64,000 nt of DNA, from the NCBI GenBank assembly GCA_040772545.1, contig JAXGXY010000006.1, forward strand, positions 27,980 to 91,979. Reading direction: 5' to 3'. This document shows, in pieces, positions 25,388 to 34,824 of this stretch. The notes beneath the pieces are model-generated. The model was not told the DNA's origin. It ran no database searches and was given only the letters and a program-made list of their open reading frames with translations. The DNA comes from UBA1431 sp002329665. GTDB lineage: Bacteria; Bacillota; Clostridia; Christensenellales; UBA1431. The stretch's first letter is position 1; each line of letters opens with the position of its first letter. Made by a program: the position numbers and the translations under genes.

Positions 25388-26275
25388 ATGAGTATCTTTA
25401 CGGGCTCGGGCGTCGCCATCGTCACGCCGTTTAGCGACAGCGGCGTCAACTTCGACACCTTCGGCAAGCTGATCGATTTCCAGATCGAACAGGGCACGGA
25501 CGCCATCGTCGTGTGCGGCACGACCGGCGAACCGTCCACGATGACGGCCAGGGAGAAGGAAGCGGCCATCGCCTTCGCCGTCGAGCGGGCGAATAAGCGC
25601 GTCCCGGTCGTGGCCGGCACCGGCGGGAACAACACGGCCGCGGTCATCGAGGCTTCCAGGCGCGCGCAGGCCCTGGGCGCAAACGCGCTGTTAATCGTCA
25701 CGCCCTATTACAACAAGTGCACGCAGGCGGGCGCCGTCGCGCATTACAACGCCGTGGCCGACGCCGTGGACCTGCCTATCATCGTCTACAACGTGCCCTC
25801 GCGCACAAGCTTCAACATCCTGCCCGACACCCTCCTGAAAATGTCTGAGCATCCCAACATCGCGGCCGTGAAGGAAGCCAGCGGCAACATCTCGCAGATC
25901 ACGGAGATGTTCAGGCTTTGCACAGGGAACCTCGACTTCTATTCGGGCAACGACGACCACATCTTCGCGCTGCTGGCACTGGGCGGAAAGGGCGTTATCT
26001 CGGTGGTCGCCAACGTCGCCCCGCGGGACACGCACGAACTGGTCGCGGCGTTTTTGCGCGGCGACATCGCCGCTTCGAGGGACCTCCAGTTCAGGCTCAA
26101 TCCGCTGGTGCGGGCCCTCTTTAGCGAGGTGAACCCCATCCCCGCGAAGGCGGCGCTCAACCTGATGGGCTTTGACATGGGCGACCCGCGTATGCCGCTA
26201 ACGAGGATCAGCGAGGGGAACCTTGAAAAGCTGCGCGCGGCCATGGTAGACTATGGTATCCGGATCAAAGGATGA
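25388..26275 (+). CDS. dapA: 4-hydroxy-tetrahydrodipicolinate synthase
   Basis: 295 residues. GTTGEPSTMT, the catalytic Tyr in YYNKC and VYNVPSRTSFN, and the Schiff-base Lys in IAAVKEASGNI match DapA. It condenses pyruvate with aspartate semialdehyde. The ATG at 25388 follows GGGAG by 7-8 nt; an in-frame ATG 16 nt upstream is closer to the start of that site. It ends in an ATGA overlap region with dapB. Confidence 0.97.
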   Translation: MSIFTGSGVAIVTPFSDSGVNFDTFGKLIDFQIEQGTDAIVVCGTTGEPSTMTAREKEAAIAFAVERANKRVPVVAGTGGNNTAAVIEASRRAQALGANALLIVTPYYNKCTQAGAVAHYNAVADAVDLPIIVYNVPSRTSFNILPDTLLKMSEHPNIAAVKEASGNISQITEMFRLCTGNLDFYSGNDDHIFALLALGGKGVISVVANVAPRDTHELVAAFLRGDIAASRDLQFRLNPLVRALFSEVNPIPAKAALNLMGFDMGDPRMPLTRISEGNLEKLRAAMVDYGIRIKG

Positions 26276-27504
26276 AAAAACAAATGAAGATACTCATTAA
26301 CGGGATCAACGGCGGCATGGGCCAGAACATCTTAAGGGCGGCGCAGGCGTCCCCCGGCCATACGGTCGTGGCCGGCGTCGACCGCATGGCCGAAGCTATA
26401 GAGAACCCCTGCCCCGTGTTTTCGGACCTGAGCGCGTGCGACATCACCGCCGACGTCGTGATCGACTTCTCGCGGCCGGACGCGCTCGCGCCCGTCCTCG
26501 CCTACTGCGACAGTACCGGGGCCCGCCCGGTCATCGCCACCACCGGCCTGTCCCCCGACGACTACACGCTGATGGAAACGTACGCGAAGCGTTTCCCGGT
26601 ATTCCACAGCGCCAACATGTCCCTCGGGGTCAATCTCCAGGTGAACCTCGCCCGCTTAGCCGCCGAGTTTTTGGGCGACGATTTCGAGGTGGAGATCATC
26701 GAAAAACACCACCACCGCAAGGTCGACGCGCCCAGCGGCACCGCGCTGATGCTCGCGAAGCACATCGACGAGGTGGCCGGCGGGAAAAAGGAATTCGTGT
26801 TCGGCCGCCACACGAAGACCGAGAAAAGGACGCGCGACGAGCTGGGGATCCACGCGATCCGCGGCGGGACGATCGTGGGCGAGCACGAGGTGCTGTTCAT
26901 CGGCACGGACGAGATCATCGAACTCACGCACAGGGCGCTCTCGCGGCAGGTGTTCGCGCAGGGCGCCCTGCGCGCGGCCGCTTTCATACTCGAACAGGAA
27001 CGCCCGCGCGTCTACAACATGAACGACATCGTGAACCGGCACAAGACGGTCACGCGCCTGTACATGAGCCCCGACCAGGCGGTCGTGACGCTCTACGGCC
27101 TGGAAGCGGCCACCTCGGCGCGGGCCCGGCTCTTCGACGCTCTCGCCGAAAAGGACGTCGTGATCGATATGGTCAGCCAGGGCGCTCCCAGGGGGGACAA
27201 GCTCGACATCTCCTTCTCGCTCTCGCGCGACGCCCTGCATGACGCGCTCGCCGCCATCGGGCAGGCTTTCCCGGACGGGGAGAACCCGCACGTCGACGTG
27301 AACGACCCGGTCGTCAAGCTGGTCGTGGCCGGGCCCGGCATGGAACACCAGGCGGGCGTGACGTCGCGGCTGTTCGACGCGCTGGCCAGGGAGGCCATCG
27401 GCGTATACGCCGTGTCCACCAGCGAAACCAAGATCGCCTGCTGCGTGGACAAAGGCGACGCGCAGCGCGCAAAACAGGCGATCGCCGCCGTGTTCTCGCT
27501 GTAA
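26272..27504 (+). CDS. dapB: Dihydrodipicolinate reductase fused to an ACT-domain pair
   Basis: 410 residues, against about 250 for a normal DapB. Residues 1-250 are a complete DapB: NGINGGMGQN (NADPH), TTGLSPDD, and the catalytic EIIEKHHHRKVDAPSGTAL. Residues 255-410 look like the two ACT domains of aspartokinase: VVTLYGLEAATSARARLFDAL…LDISFSLSRD and KLVVAGPGMEHQAGVTSRLF…VSTSETKIACCV. In aspartokinase these bind lysine or threonine, so this DapB may be allosterically regulated. Overlaps dapA by 4 nt (an ATG at 26284 is an alternative start). The fusion is intact, with no break. Confidence 0.93.
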   Translation: MKKQMKILINGINGGMGQNILRAAQASPGHTVVAGVDRMAEAIENPCPVFSDLSACDITADVVIDFSRPDALAPVLAYCDSTGARPVIATTGLSPDDYTLMETYAKRFPVFHSANMSLGVNLQVNLARLAAEFLGDDFEVEIIEKHHHRKVDAPSGTALMLAKHIDEVAGGKKEFVFGRHTKTEKRTRDELGIHAIRGGTIVGEHEVLFIGTDEIIELTHRALSRQVFAQGALRAAAFILEQERPRVYNMNDIVNRHKTVTRLYMSPDQAVVTLYGLEAATSARARLFDALAEKDVVIDMVSQGAPRGDKLDISFSLSRDALHDALAAIGQAFPDGENPHVDVNDPVVKLVVAGPGMEHQAGVTSRLFDALAREAIGVYAVSTSETKIACCVDKGDAQRAKQAIAAVFSL

Positions 27505-27566
27505 AAAACCAACGCTTAACCTTCAATTTGCCCCGGTTTTTCAGTCGCGATTAACGTCAGCATGAA

Positions 27567-27593
27567 AACAACGCAAACTTCGTTTGCGTTGTT
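27567..27593. terminator. Bidirectional terminator after dapB
   Basis: A 12-bp stem AACAACGCAAAC / GTTTGCGTTGTT with a 3-nt loop, between the converging dapB and lipoprotein genes. Confidence 0.75.
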
Positions 27594-27624
27594 CATTTAC
27601 GGTCGTTTGAAACGCGTTTTTTCC

Positions 27625-28206
27625 TCAGCCCAGTTCCAGCGAAAAGAGCAGGCCCTTGAAGGCCTGTTCCGCCTGCGGATACGCTTTCTCGCCGGCCGTC
27701 AGGGCAAAGTCGTACTCGTTGCCGTCCTCGAAAAAGATGACGGTGTGCGAGGTCAGGCGCTCCGCCTTTCCCGCGTGCGCGTAGGTGTAGATGAGTTCGA
27801 TGCCCGAGTAGTCCCCCAGCACGTAATAGCGGTTCTCGTAGGTCGTTTCCACTTCGGAATACAGCCGCTCGGCGGACGCCTTGAGCGCCTTGAGCTCTTC
27901 CCTGTAGGTGTAGTCCGGGTGGATGCGCCCCGTCGCGACGAATTCGATGGCCGCGTCCAGCCCGGGGCGCGAGAGCGTGTACAGGTCCGCGTCGGACGCG
28001 ACCGCCCAGCCTTCGGGCACGGCGAACCGCGCCGGCGGGTCCTGCAAAATGACCTCGGGCACCAAGGCCGCCTCCGACGCGCCTGTGGCGGCGGCAGCCG
28101 TACTGTCGGGCGCTCCCGTGACGGCGGCCGAATATTCCCGCGCGCGCGGCGCGCATGCGCATAAAAGGCCGATGACGAAAACGCAAAGGACCGTCCTTTT
28201 CATCAT
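27625..28206 (-). CDS. Putative lipoprotein (PsbP-like fold?)
   Basis: 193 residues. Lipobox LLCAC near residue 18, a low-complexity Ala/Thr linker, then a domain beginning PPARFAVPEGWAVAS and ending HTVIFFEDGNEYDFALTAGE. The same pattern (PEGW/YPDDW near the domain start, Y/D-rich strand, hydrophobic last strand) is seen in the next gene, so the two may be distant paralogues. GGGGGG lies 6 nt before the ATG. Function unknown; probably exported and anchored. Confidence 0.7.
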   Translation of the reverse strand: MMKRTVLCVFVIGLLCACAPRAREYSAAVTGAPDSTAAAATGASEAALVPEVILQDPPARFAVPEGWAVASDADLYTLSRPGLDAAIEFVATGRIHPDYTYREELKALKASAERLYSEVETTYENRYYVLGDYSGIELIYTYAHAGKAERLTSHTVIFFEDGNEYDFALTAGEKAYPQAEQAFKGLLFSLELG

Positions 28207-28232
28207 GCCTGTCCCCCCTGTCAAAGGGCAGT

Positions 28233-28775
28233 CTACTTCACCCTGAACGAACCTATCAGCACGTTGAAATCCGCGTTGGCGGCGTCGAACGCCTCCACCC
28301 TGGCCACCAGGTCGAGATCGTATACGGTCCCACCGGCGTATACCAGCACCTGCCGTCCCTTGCGCTTTCCCCTGCCGGCCTCGCTTAACACCTCTTCGGC
28401 GACGTAGACCACGTCCGTAGCCCAAAAGCCGCCGACGCGCGCGGACGCGTCGCAGGAGACCGGCTGCATGGTGAGCGTCTCCTCCTCGATATGCGCGAGC
28501 GCGTCAAAGCGCTTCATCGATTCTTCTTCGTATACGGGGTCCTGCGACGATGCGGATACCCTGATGTGCGCCTTCGAATCGGGGGAATCGAGGATCAAAG
28601 CCCCGTCCGCCGGCGTCCTCGTCCAATCGTCCGGATAATCGAAAGCGCAGCCCAGGCGGGCGTCGTAATAATGCGCGTTGGACGGCTCCCGGGCCAGGTC
28701 AGCCGAAACCGGCGTACAGCCCGTCACCGCAAGGCAAATGGCAACGGCAAGGAGCCCGTATGCGCGTGGGTTCAT
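28233..28775 (-). CDS. Putative lipoprotein, possible paralogue of the next gene
   Basis: 180 residues. Signal MNPRAYGLLAVAICLAVTGC with lipobox, then a domain with LGCAFDYPDDWTRTPADGAL and ending in VLIGSFRVK, resembling small PsbP/DUF1795-type domains. GGAGG lies 5 nt before the ATG at 28775. It precedes the other lipoprotein by 26 nt on the same strand, so they are probably one unit. Function unknown. Confidence 0.7.
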   Translation of the reverse strand: MNPRAYGLLAVAICLAVTGCTPVSADLAREPSNAHYYDARLGCAFDYPDDWTRTPADGALILDSPDSKAHIRVSASSQDPVYEEESMKRFDALAHIEEETLTMQPVSCDASARVGGFWATDVVYVAEEVLSEAGRGKRKGRQVLVYAGGTVYDLDLVARVEAFDAANADFNVLIGSFRVK

Positions 28776-28929
28776 GGCAGCCTCCGTAATGCATCCTCCG
28801 TGACGAAACGGGCGGCGCCTGTTTCGCCCGCCCTTAGTCTGCGTTGCTGCCATTACCTATATGCGGCCGGCCGCCTTATTTATTCGGCGTTTCCGCCCGC
28901 CTGCCCGCCGGCCCCCGCCCTGCGTCGGA

Positions 28930-30189
28930 TCATTTATGCCCGATGTCGCGCCGGTAGTGCGCGCCCGTAAAGCGTATGCGCTCCACCGCCGCATAGGCCT
29001 TCTCGCGCGCCCCGGCGATATCCCTTGCTACGGCTGTCACGCCGAGGACGCGCCCACCCGCAGTGAGCGTCCTGCCGTCCTCGACCCGCGTGCCCGCGTG
29101 GAAGACGATGATGTCGTCTTTGTCCCCGAGCGCGTCGAGGCCGGTGATCTCGTATCCCTTTTCGTACGCGCCCGGGTACCCGCCCGAGGCCATCACGACG
29201 CAGACGGCGGCGCCCTGTTCCCACTGCACCTGCATCGCGTCCAGCCTGCCGTCGATCGTCGCTTCCATGATGTCGATCAGGTCGGTCTTCAACAGCGGCA
29301 GGACCGCCTGCGTCTCGGGGTCGCCGAAACGCGCGTTGTATTCGAGCACGCGCGGGCCGTCCTTGGTCAGCATCAGCCCGAAATAGAGCACGCCCTTAAA
29401 CGGTATGCCTTCAAGGGCCATCGCCTTCACCGTGGGCAGCAGTATCGTGCGCGTGACCTCGTCCTCGACCTCGGGCGTGTACTTGGGGGTGGGCGCGAAC
29501 GTGCCCATGCCGCCTGTGTTCGGGCCCCTGTCTCCGTCGAAGACGGGTTTGTGGTCCTGTGAGGACACCATGGGCACCATGTGCGTCCCGTCCACGAAGC
29601 AGAGCACCGTCACCTCGGGCCCTTCGATGTAGTCCTCGACGATGACGCGCGCGCCCGCTTCGCCGAACGCGCGCTCGACCATGATCCTGCGCACAGCGGC
29701 CTTCGCTTCCTCCTCTGTCCGGCAGATGATGACGCCCTTGCCCAGCGCGAGCCCGTCGGCCTTGACAACGGTCGGGTACTCGCAGCCGGCCAGATGCGCC
29801 AGCGCCGCCTCCGGGCTGTCGAACACCCGGTAACCCGATGTGGGGATGCCGTATTTCTTCATCAGATCCTTGGCGAACACCTTGCTCGCCTCGATGCGCG
29901 CCGCGGCCGCGTTGGGCCCGAACGCGCGGATGCCCGCTTCCTCGAGCCGGTCGACCATCCCGAGCGCGAGCGGGTCGTCCGGCGCCACGACCACCAGGTC
30001 GAAGCGCTCCTTCTTGGCGTATTCGACCATCGCGGACACGTCGGTGGCCCTGATGGGCACGCAGGCTGCGAGCGAGGCGATCCCGCCGTTTCCGGGCGCG
30101 CAGTGGATTTCCGGTTTTTTCACGCTCTGTGAAAGCTTCCAGACGATGGCGTGCTCGCGCCCGCCGCCGCCCACGACCAGGATCTTCAT
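28930..30189 (-). CDS. purD: Phosphoribosylamine-glycine ligase
   Basis: 419 residues. VVGGGGREHAIVWKL at the N-terminus, ATP-grasp motifs PTVVKADGLALGKGVI and EGPEVTVLCFVDG, and EYNARFGDPETQAVLP match PurD (GAR synthetase), which joins 5-phosphoribosylamine to glycine. It is the last gene of the purE-F-M-N-H-D unit, 15 nt after purH. Confidence 0.97.
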   Translation of the reverse strand: MKILVVGGGGREHAIVWKLSQSVKKPEIHCAPGNGGIASLAACVPIRATDVSAMVEYAKKERFDLVVVAPDDPLALGMVDRLEEAGIRAFGPNAAAARIEASKVFAKDLMKKYGIPTSGYRVFDSPEAALAHLAGCEYPTVVKADGLALGKGVIICRTEEEAKAAVRRIMVERAFGEAGARVIVEDYIEGPEVTVLCFVDGTHMVPMVSSQDHKPVFDGDRGPNTGGMGTFAPTPKYTPEVEDEVTRTILLPTVKAMALEGIPFKGVLYFGLMLTKDGPRVLEYNARFGDPETQAVLPLLKTDLIDIMEATIDGRLDAMQVQWEQGAAVCVVMASGGYPGAYEKGYEITGLDALGDKDDIIVFHAGTRVEDGRTLTAGGRVLGVTAVARDIAGAREKAYAAVERIRFTGAHYRRDIGHK

Positions 30190-30204
30190 CGTCGATCTCT
30201 CCTA

Positions 30205-31749
30205 TCAGTGTTTGAAATGGCGCATCCCCGTAAAGATCATGCTGATGCCGTGCGCGTCGCAGGCCTTGATGCTGGCCTCGTCGTTCTTCGACCCGCCCGG
30301 CTGGATGATGCAGGCGATGCCCGCCTTGGCCGCGGCTTCCACGCAGTCGGGGAACGGGAAAAACGCGTCGGAGGCCATCACGGCGCCCCTCGCGGCTTCG
30401 CCGCTCCTTTCGAGCGCCTGCTCCGCGGCCCAGATGCGGCTGACCTGCCCGGGGCCGATGCCCAGCGACTGCCCGTCCTTGCACACGGCGATGCCGTTGG
30501 ACTTGACGTGCTTGTTGACCTTGTAGGCCATGACGGCGTCCGCGACCTGCCCGGGCGTCGGCTGCGCCTTCGTGACCACCTTCCAGTCGGCCCCGTTGAA
30601 GAGCCTGTCGTCGACGGTCTGCACCAGCAGCCCGCCGCGCACCTTCTTCATGTCCAGCATGCCCCCCGGCGCGGGCGCGTCGATGGTGGGGAGCCTTAAC
30701 AGGCGGATGTTCTTCTTTTTCGTAAGGACCACAAGGGCTTCGGGCGCATAGTCCGGCGCTATGACGATCTCGAGGAAGATCGAGTGCATCAGCCTGGCCG
30801 TTTCTTCGTCTACGGCCGCGTTGGCCGCGACGATGCCGCCGTATATGGAGACGGGGTCCGCTTCGTACGCCTTCGTATAGGCCTCTTTCAGCGTGGGCGC
30901 TATGCCCACGCCGCAGGGGTTGGCGTGCTTGACCGCGACGACGGCCGTCTCGCCGTCAAACTCCCTGAGCAGTTCCAGCGCGCCGTTCGCGTCGTTGATG
31001 TTGTTGTAGGAAAGGGCCTTGCCGTGCAGCTGTTCCGCTTCGGTCAAACATCCCGGGCGATAACCGATCTCGCGGTAGAACGCCGCCCTCTGGTGCGGGT
31101 TCTCGCCGTAGCGCATGTCCTGCACCTTCTCGTACGTGGGCGTGAACGTCCCGCCCAGCGGGTCCAGGCCCGCTTTCGGGGCCAAATACTGCGCTATCAG
31201 CGCGTCGTACGCCGCCGTATGCATGAAGACCTTCGCACAGAGTTCAAGCCGCGTTTTAAGCAGCGTGTTCCCGTGCTCCCTGATCTCCGCCGCGACGCGG
31301 GCGTAATCCTCCGGGTCCGAAACGACCGTCACGTAGGCGTGGTTCTTGGCCGCGGCGCGCAGCATGGACGGCCCGCCGATGTCTATGTTCTCGACGGCCT
31401 CCCTGAACGTCACGCCGGGAGTATTGATCGTCTCCTTAAACGGGTAGAGGTTCACCGCGACGACGTCGATAGGTTCAATCCCCAGTTCCGCGAGGCGACG
31501 CATGTGCCCGTCGTTGTCCCGCACGGCCAGCAGCCCCGCGTGCACCGCCGGATGCAGGGTCTTCACGCGGCCGTCGAGGCACTCGGGGAACCCCGTGACC
31601 TCCGACACGTTGACCACCTTCAGGCCGGCCTTCTCGAGCGCGGCCTGCGTCCCCCCCGTCGAGACCAGTTCATAGCCCAGCGCGGTCAGCTCGCGGGCGA
31701 ACTCCACCAGCCCCGTTTTGTCCGTAACGGATAAAAAAGCGCGTTTCAT
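30205..31749 (-). CDS. purH: AICAR transformylase / IMP cyclohydrolase
   Basis: 514 residues. The N-terminal IMP cyclohydrolase domain has SVTDKTGLVEFARELTALG and STGGTQAALEKAG; the transformylase domain has KALSYNNINDANGALELL, AVVAVKHANPCGVG and AVMASDAFFPFPD. It performs the last two steps of IMP synthesis. Its start overlaps the purN stop (ATGA). Confidence 0.97.
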   Translation of the reverse strand: MKRAFLSVTDKTGLVEFARELTALGYELVSTGGTQAALEKAGLKVVNVSEVTGFPECLDGRVKTLHPAVHAGLLAVRDNDGHMRRLAELGIEPIDVVAVNLYPFKETINTPGVTFREAVENIDIGGPSMLRAAAKNHAYVTVVSDPEDYARVAAEIREHGNTLLKTRLELCAKVFMHTAAYDALIAQYLAPKAGLDPLGGTFTPTYEKVQDMRYGENPHQRAAFYREIGYRPGCLTEAEQLHGKALSYNNINDANGALELLREFDGETAVVAVKHANPCGVGIAPTLKEAYTKAYEADPVSIYGGIVAANAAVDEETARLMHSIFLEIVIAPDYAPEALVVLTKKKNIRLLRLPTIDAPAPGGMLDMKKVRGGLLVQTVDDRLFNGADWKVVTKAQPTPGQVADAVMAYKVNKHVKSNGIAVCKDGQSLGIGPGQVSRIWAAEQALERSGEAARGAVMASDAFFPFPDCVEAAAKAGIACIIQPGGSKNDEASIKACDAHGISMIFTGMRHFKH

Positions 31750-32372
31750 CGACCGTTCTCCTCTTGCATTATGATGACCCTGCGCCCCTCGACGCGGATG
31801 CGGTCCCCGACGAAAAGCCGGACCGCCTCCGGCAACAGCCTGTGCTCGACTTTAAGCACGCGCGCGGCCAGCGTGTGCGCGTCGTCGTCGTGGAGTACCG
31901 GCACGCATTCCTGCAGGATGACGGGGCCCGTGTCCGTCCCCTCGTCCACGAAATGCACCGTCGCCCCCGAGACCTTCACGCCGTAGCGCAGCGCCGCCTC
32001 GTGCACGCGTTCGCCGTAGTATCCCGGGCCGCAAAACGACGGTATCAGCGCGGGGTGTATGTTGATTATGGCGTTTTTGTACCTTGAAACGACGCGCTCG
32101 TCCAGTATCGACAAAAAGCCCGCCAGCACCACCAGGTCGACGCCGGCTTCTTCGAGCGCCTGCAGTATGGCCGCGTTCAGCGCCGCGCTGTCCCTGCCGC
32201 CGCGGCTGATGCACAGGGCCTTGATGCCGTGCTTGCGGGCGCGCTCCAGCGCGTAGGCGCCGGGACGGTCCGAGATCACCACGGCGATGCGCGCGTCGAT
32301 CCTTCCCGATTCGATCGCGTCGATGATGGCCTGCAGGTTGCTCCCCGAACCGGACACCAGTACGCCGATCAT
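31746..32372 (-). CDS. purN: Phosphoribosylglycinamide formyltransferase
   Basis: 208 residues. VLVSGSGSNLQAIIDAIE, the catalytic NIHPALIPSF region and ATVHFVDEGTDTGPVI match GAR transformylase PurN, which transfers formyl from 10-formyl-tetrahydrofolate. The ATG at 32372 overlaps the purM stop by 4 nt. The long open frame upstream in phase belongs to chance translation over purM. Confidence 0.96.
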   Translation of the reverse strand: MIGVLVSGSGSNLQAIIDAIESGRIDARIAVVISDRPGAYALERARKHGIKALCISRGGRDSAALNAAILQALEEAGVDLVVLAGFLSILDERVVSRYKNAIINIHPALIPSFCGPGYYGERVHEAALRYGVKVSGATVHFVDEGTDTGPVILQECVPVLHDDDAHTLAARVLKVEHRLLPEAVRLFVGDRIRVEGRRVIIMQEENGR

Positions 32373-33403
32373 TTTTTGCGGCACAGTTCCACCCCCGCTC
32401 CGCCTTCGGCGACCTCTCCGATGACGTGCGCGGGGCAGCCCGCGTCCCTGAGGACCTCTACGGCTTTTTTCGCGTCGGAGGCGGCCACGGCCACCACCAT
32501 CCCGATCCCCATGTTGAACGTGTTGAACATGGCTTCGTCGTCGAGTTCGCCCTCGGCCCTGACGATGCCGAAAACAGGCGGGACCTTCCACGCATCCGAG
32601 CAGATCCGCGCGCGCATCCCCTTGGGAAGCATGCGCGGGATGTTTTCCAAGAACCCGCCGCCTGTGATGTTGGCGGCCCCGTGCACGTCCACCTGCGCGA
32701 TGAGACTGCGCATGGGCCTGACGTACAGGCGCGTCGGCCTGAGGAGTTCCTCGCCCAGCGTGCACTTGAGGTCGCTCACGTACCTGCTGAGCGACTGGCC
32801 GTCGATGTGGAAGAGCCGCCTCACCAGCGAAAACCCGTTGGAATGCATGCCCGAGGATTCGAGGCCCACCAACGCGTCGCCGGGGCCGACCCTGCTGCCG
32901 TCGATCAGCCGGTCCTTGGCCACGATGCCCACCGCGAAGCCCGCCACGTCGTACTCGCCGGGCTTGTACATGCCCGGCATCTCGGCCGTCTCGCCCCCCA
33001 GCAGCGCGCATCCGGTCTCGCGGCAGCCCGCCGCCATCCCTTTGACGATCTCGGCGACGCGGCGGGGCTCCAGCTTCCCCAGCGCGATGTAGTCCAGGAA
33101 GAACAGCGGCCTCGCGCCCAGGCAGGCGATGTCGTTGACGCACATGGCCACGCAGTCGATGCCCACGGTATCGTGCTTATCGAGGGCGACCGCGATCTTG
33201 AGCTTCGTCCCCACGCCGTCCGCCCCGGCCACCAGCACCGGCCGTTCGCGGATATCCGCTTCGTCCAGCTCGAAGAGGCCGCCGAAGTTTGCCAGCGTAT
33301 CGAGGACGCCGGGAATGCGCGTGCTCCGCAAATCGTCCTGTATCAGTTTCACCGCTTCGTAACCGGCCTGCAGGTCGACGCCCGCATCCTTGTAGGTTAT
33401 CAT
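32369..33403 (-). CDS. purM: Phosphoribosylformylglycinamidine cyclo-ligase
   Basis: 344 residues. YKDAGVDLQAGYEAVKLI, LVAGADGVGTKLKIA, CVNDIACLGARPLFFLDY, LGGETAEMPGMYKPG and HITGGG-type HGAANITGGGFLEN are AIR synthetase motifs. AGGAGGGA lies 7 nt before the ATG at 33403, which also overlaps the purF stop by 4 nt. Confidence 0.97.
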   Translation of the reverse strand: MITYKDAGVDLQAGYEAVKLIQDDLRSTRIPGVLDTLANFGGLFELDEADIRERPVLVAGADGVGTKLKIAVALDKHDTVGIDCVAMCVNDIACLGARPLFFLDYIALGKLEPRRVAEIVKGMAAGCRETGCALLGGETAEMPGMYKPGEYDVAGFAVGIVAKDRLIDGSRVGPGDALVGLESSGMHSNGFSLVRRLFHIDGQSLSRYVSDLKCTLGEELLRPTRLYVRPMRSLIAQVDVHGAANITGGGFLENIPRMLPKGMRARICSDAWKVPPVFGIVRAEGELDDEAMFNTFNMGIGMVVAVAASDAKKAVEVLRDAGCPAHVIGEVAEGGAGVELCRKK

Positions 33404-34824
33404 GTTCTCGTCCCTCCTGTACTCGTCCCGCGCGGGCTGGGATCGACCGGATAACGGCCGCTGAAACACCCCAGGCAGTTCCCGGAGCATCCCTGGCCGC
33501 GTATGCTCTCCTCCAGCGCGTCCAGGCCTATGAAGGCGAGGCTGTCCGCGCCGATGGTCCTTTTGATGTATTCGCGGTCGTGCGCCCTGCAGACAAGGTG
33601 CGCCTCGTTGTGCGCGTCGATGCCGTAGGGGCAGAAATGCACGACCGGCGGAGAGCTGATGCGCATATGCACCTCGCGCGCCCCCATGCGCTTGAGCATC
33701 CCCGTGATATACGCCGACGTATTCCCGCGCACGATGGAATCGTCCACGAGGACGATGCGCTTGCCCTGTACGCTCGCACGCAGCGCGTTGAGCTTGATGC
33801 TCACGTTCATCGACCGCACCGTCTGGTCCGGCTCTATGAGCGCCCGGCCGATATATCGGTTCTTGCACAAAACGGCCCCGAAGGGGATGCCCGAGGCCTC
33901 GGCATACCCGAGCGCGGCGGGGATGGCCGAATCGGGCACGCCGGTGACCAGGTCGGCGTCGACCGGAAGGACGGACGCAAGGGCGCGCCCCGCGTCCATC
34001 CGCGCCCGATGCACGCTCACCCCGTCTATGACGCTGTCCGGGCGGGCGAAATAGACGTATTCGAACGCGCACATGCCGCCGCCCGGCCCGCGGACCTTGC
34101 GGCTGTACATGCCGGTTTTGTTCACGACCACGATTTCGCCCGGCTCTACGTCGCGTAAAAACCTCGCGCCCACGGCGTCGAGCGCGCAGCTCTCGGAAGC
34201 GAGGCAATACCCGTCGTCCAGCGCGCCGATGCACAGCGGGCTGATGCCGTACGGGTCGCGCACGCCCACCAGTGCGTCCGGCGTGAGGATCGTCAGCGCG
34301 AACGCGCCGCTCAGCCGTTTCACGGTGCTTTCCACGGCCTGCCCGATGTCCCTTACAAGGCCCATGTTCCGCGCGATCATGCCGGCGATCGGCTCGGCAT
34401 CTACCGAGGTCTGGAACACCGCCCCCGAGTCCTCCATCTCCCGGCGCAGGGCGGAGGCGTTGAGGAGCTTCCCGTTGTGCGCGACGCCGATCCTGCCCAA
34501 CCGGTGCGTCACGACGAAAGGCTGCGTGTTGGCCGCGTGCGCCTCGCTGTCCGGGCAGTAGCGCACGTGCCCGATGCCCGCCTGCCCGCCCGAAAGGGCG
34601 TCGAAAGCCGAATCGTCGTGGAACACCTCGGTCAGAAGGCCTGTGTCTTTTTTGTAACGGATGTCGTCCCCGTCCCCGACCGCGATACCGGCGCCCTGCT
34701 GTCCCCGGTGCTGGAGCGCGTAGAGCGCGATATAACAGACTCTTTCGGGGTGAGCCACCCCGAAAACGCCGAACACGCCGCACGCATGGCCGGGCCCCGG
34801 TGCGGCACCTATTCCGTTGGTCAT
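33400..34824 (-). CDS. purF: Amidophosphoribosyltransferase
   Basis: 474 residues. A 14-residue propeptide precedes the catalytic N-terminal Cys (HACGVFGVF, C15). The glutaminase domain has QHRGQQGAGIAV and IGHVRYCP; the PRPP-binding motif is VLVDDSIVRGNTS. C-terminal Cys (GCSGNCLGCFSG) resemble the Fe-S ligands of Bacillus-type enzymes. It makes 5-phosphoribosylamine, the first committed purine step. Overlaps purE and purM by 4 nt each. Confidence 0.97.
   Translation of the reverse strand: MTNGIGAAPGPGHACGVFGVFGVAHPERVCYIALYALQHRGQQGAGIAVGDGDDIRYKKDTGLLTEVFHDDSAFDALSGGQAGIGHVRYCPDSEAHAANTQPFVVTHRLGRIGVAHNGKLLNASALRREMEDSGAVFQTSVDAEPIAGMIARNMGLVRDIGQAVESTVKRLSGAFALTILTPDALVGVRDPYGISPLCIGALDDGYCLASESCALDAVGARFLRDVEPGEIVVVNKTGMYSRKVRGPGGGMCAFEYVYFARPDSVIDGVSVHRARMDAGRALASVLPVDADLVTGVPDSAIPAALGYAEASGIPFGAVLCKNRYIGRALIEPDQTVRSMNVSIKLNALRASVQGKRIVLVDDSIVRGNTSAYITGMLKRMGAREVHMRISSPPVVHFCPYGIDAHNEAHLVCRAHDREYIKRTIGADSLAFIGLDALEESIRGQGCSGNCLGCFSGRYPVDPSPRGTSTGGTRT

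Noticed and set aside
24313..25701. A 462-codon - strand frame
   Set aside because: It runs antisense to asd and dapA with no recognisable domain, and includes the lysine riboswitch terminator.
31746..33143. A 465-codon - strand frame
   Set aside because: Its last 208 codons are purN; the rest is an Arg-rich shadow over purM. purN begins at 32372, where the conserved motif starts.
32369..34783. An 804-codon - strand frame through purF
   Set aside because: Only the part from 33403 down is real (purM). The upstream stretch is out-of-frame translation of purF with an Arg/Gly/Pro-rich shadow composition.
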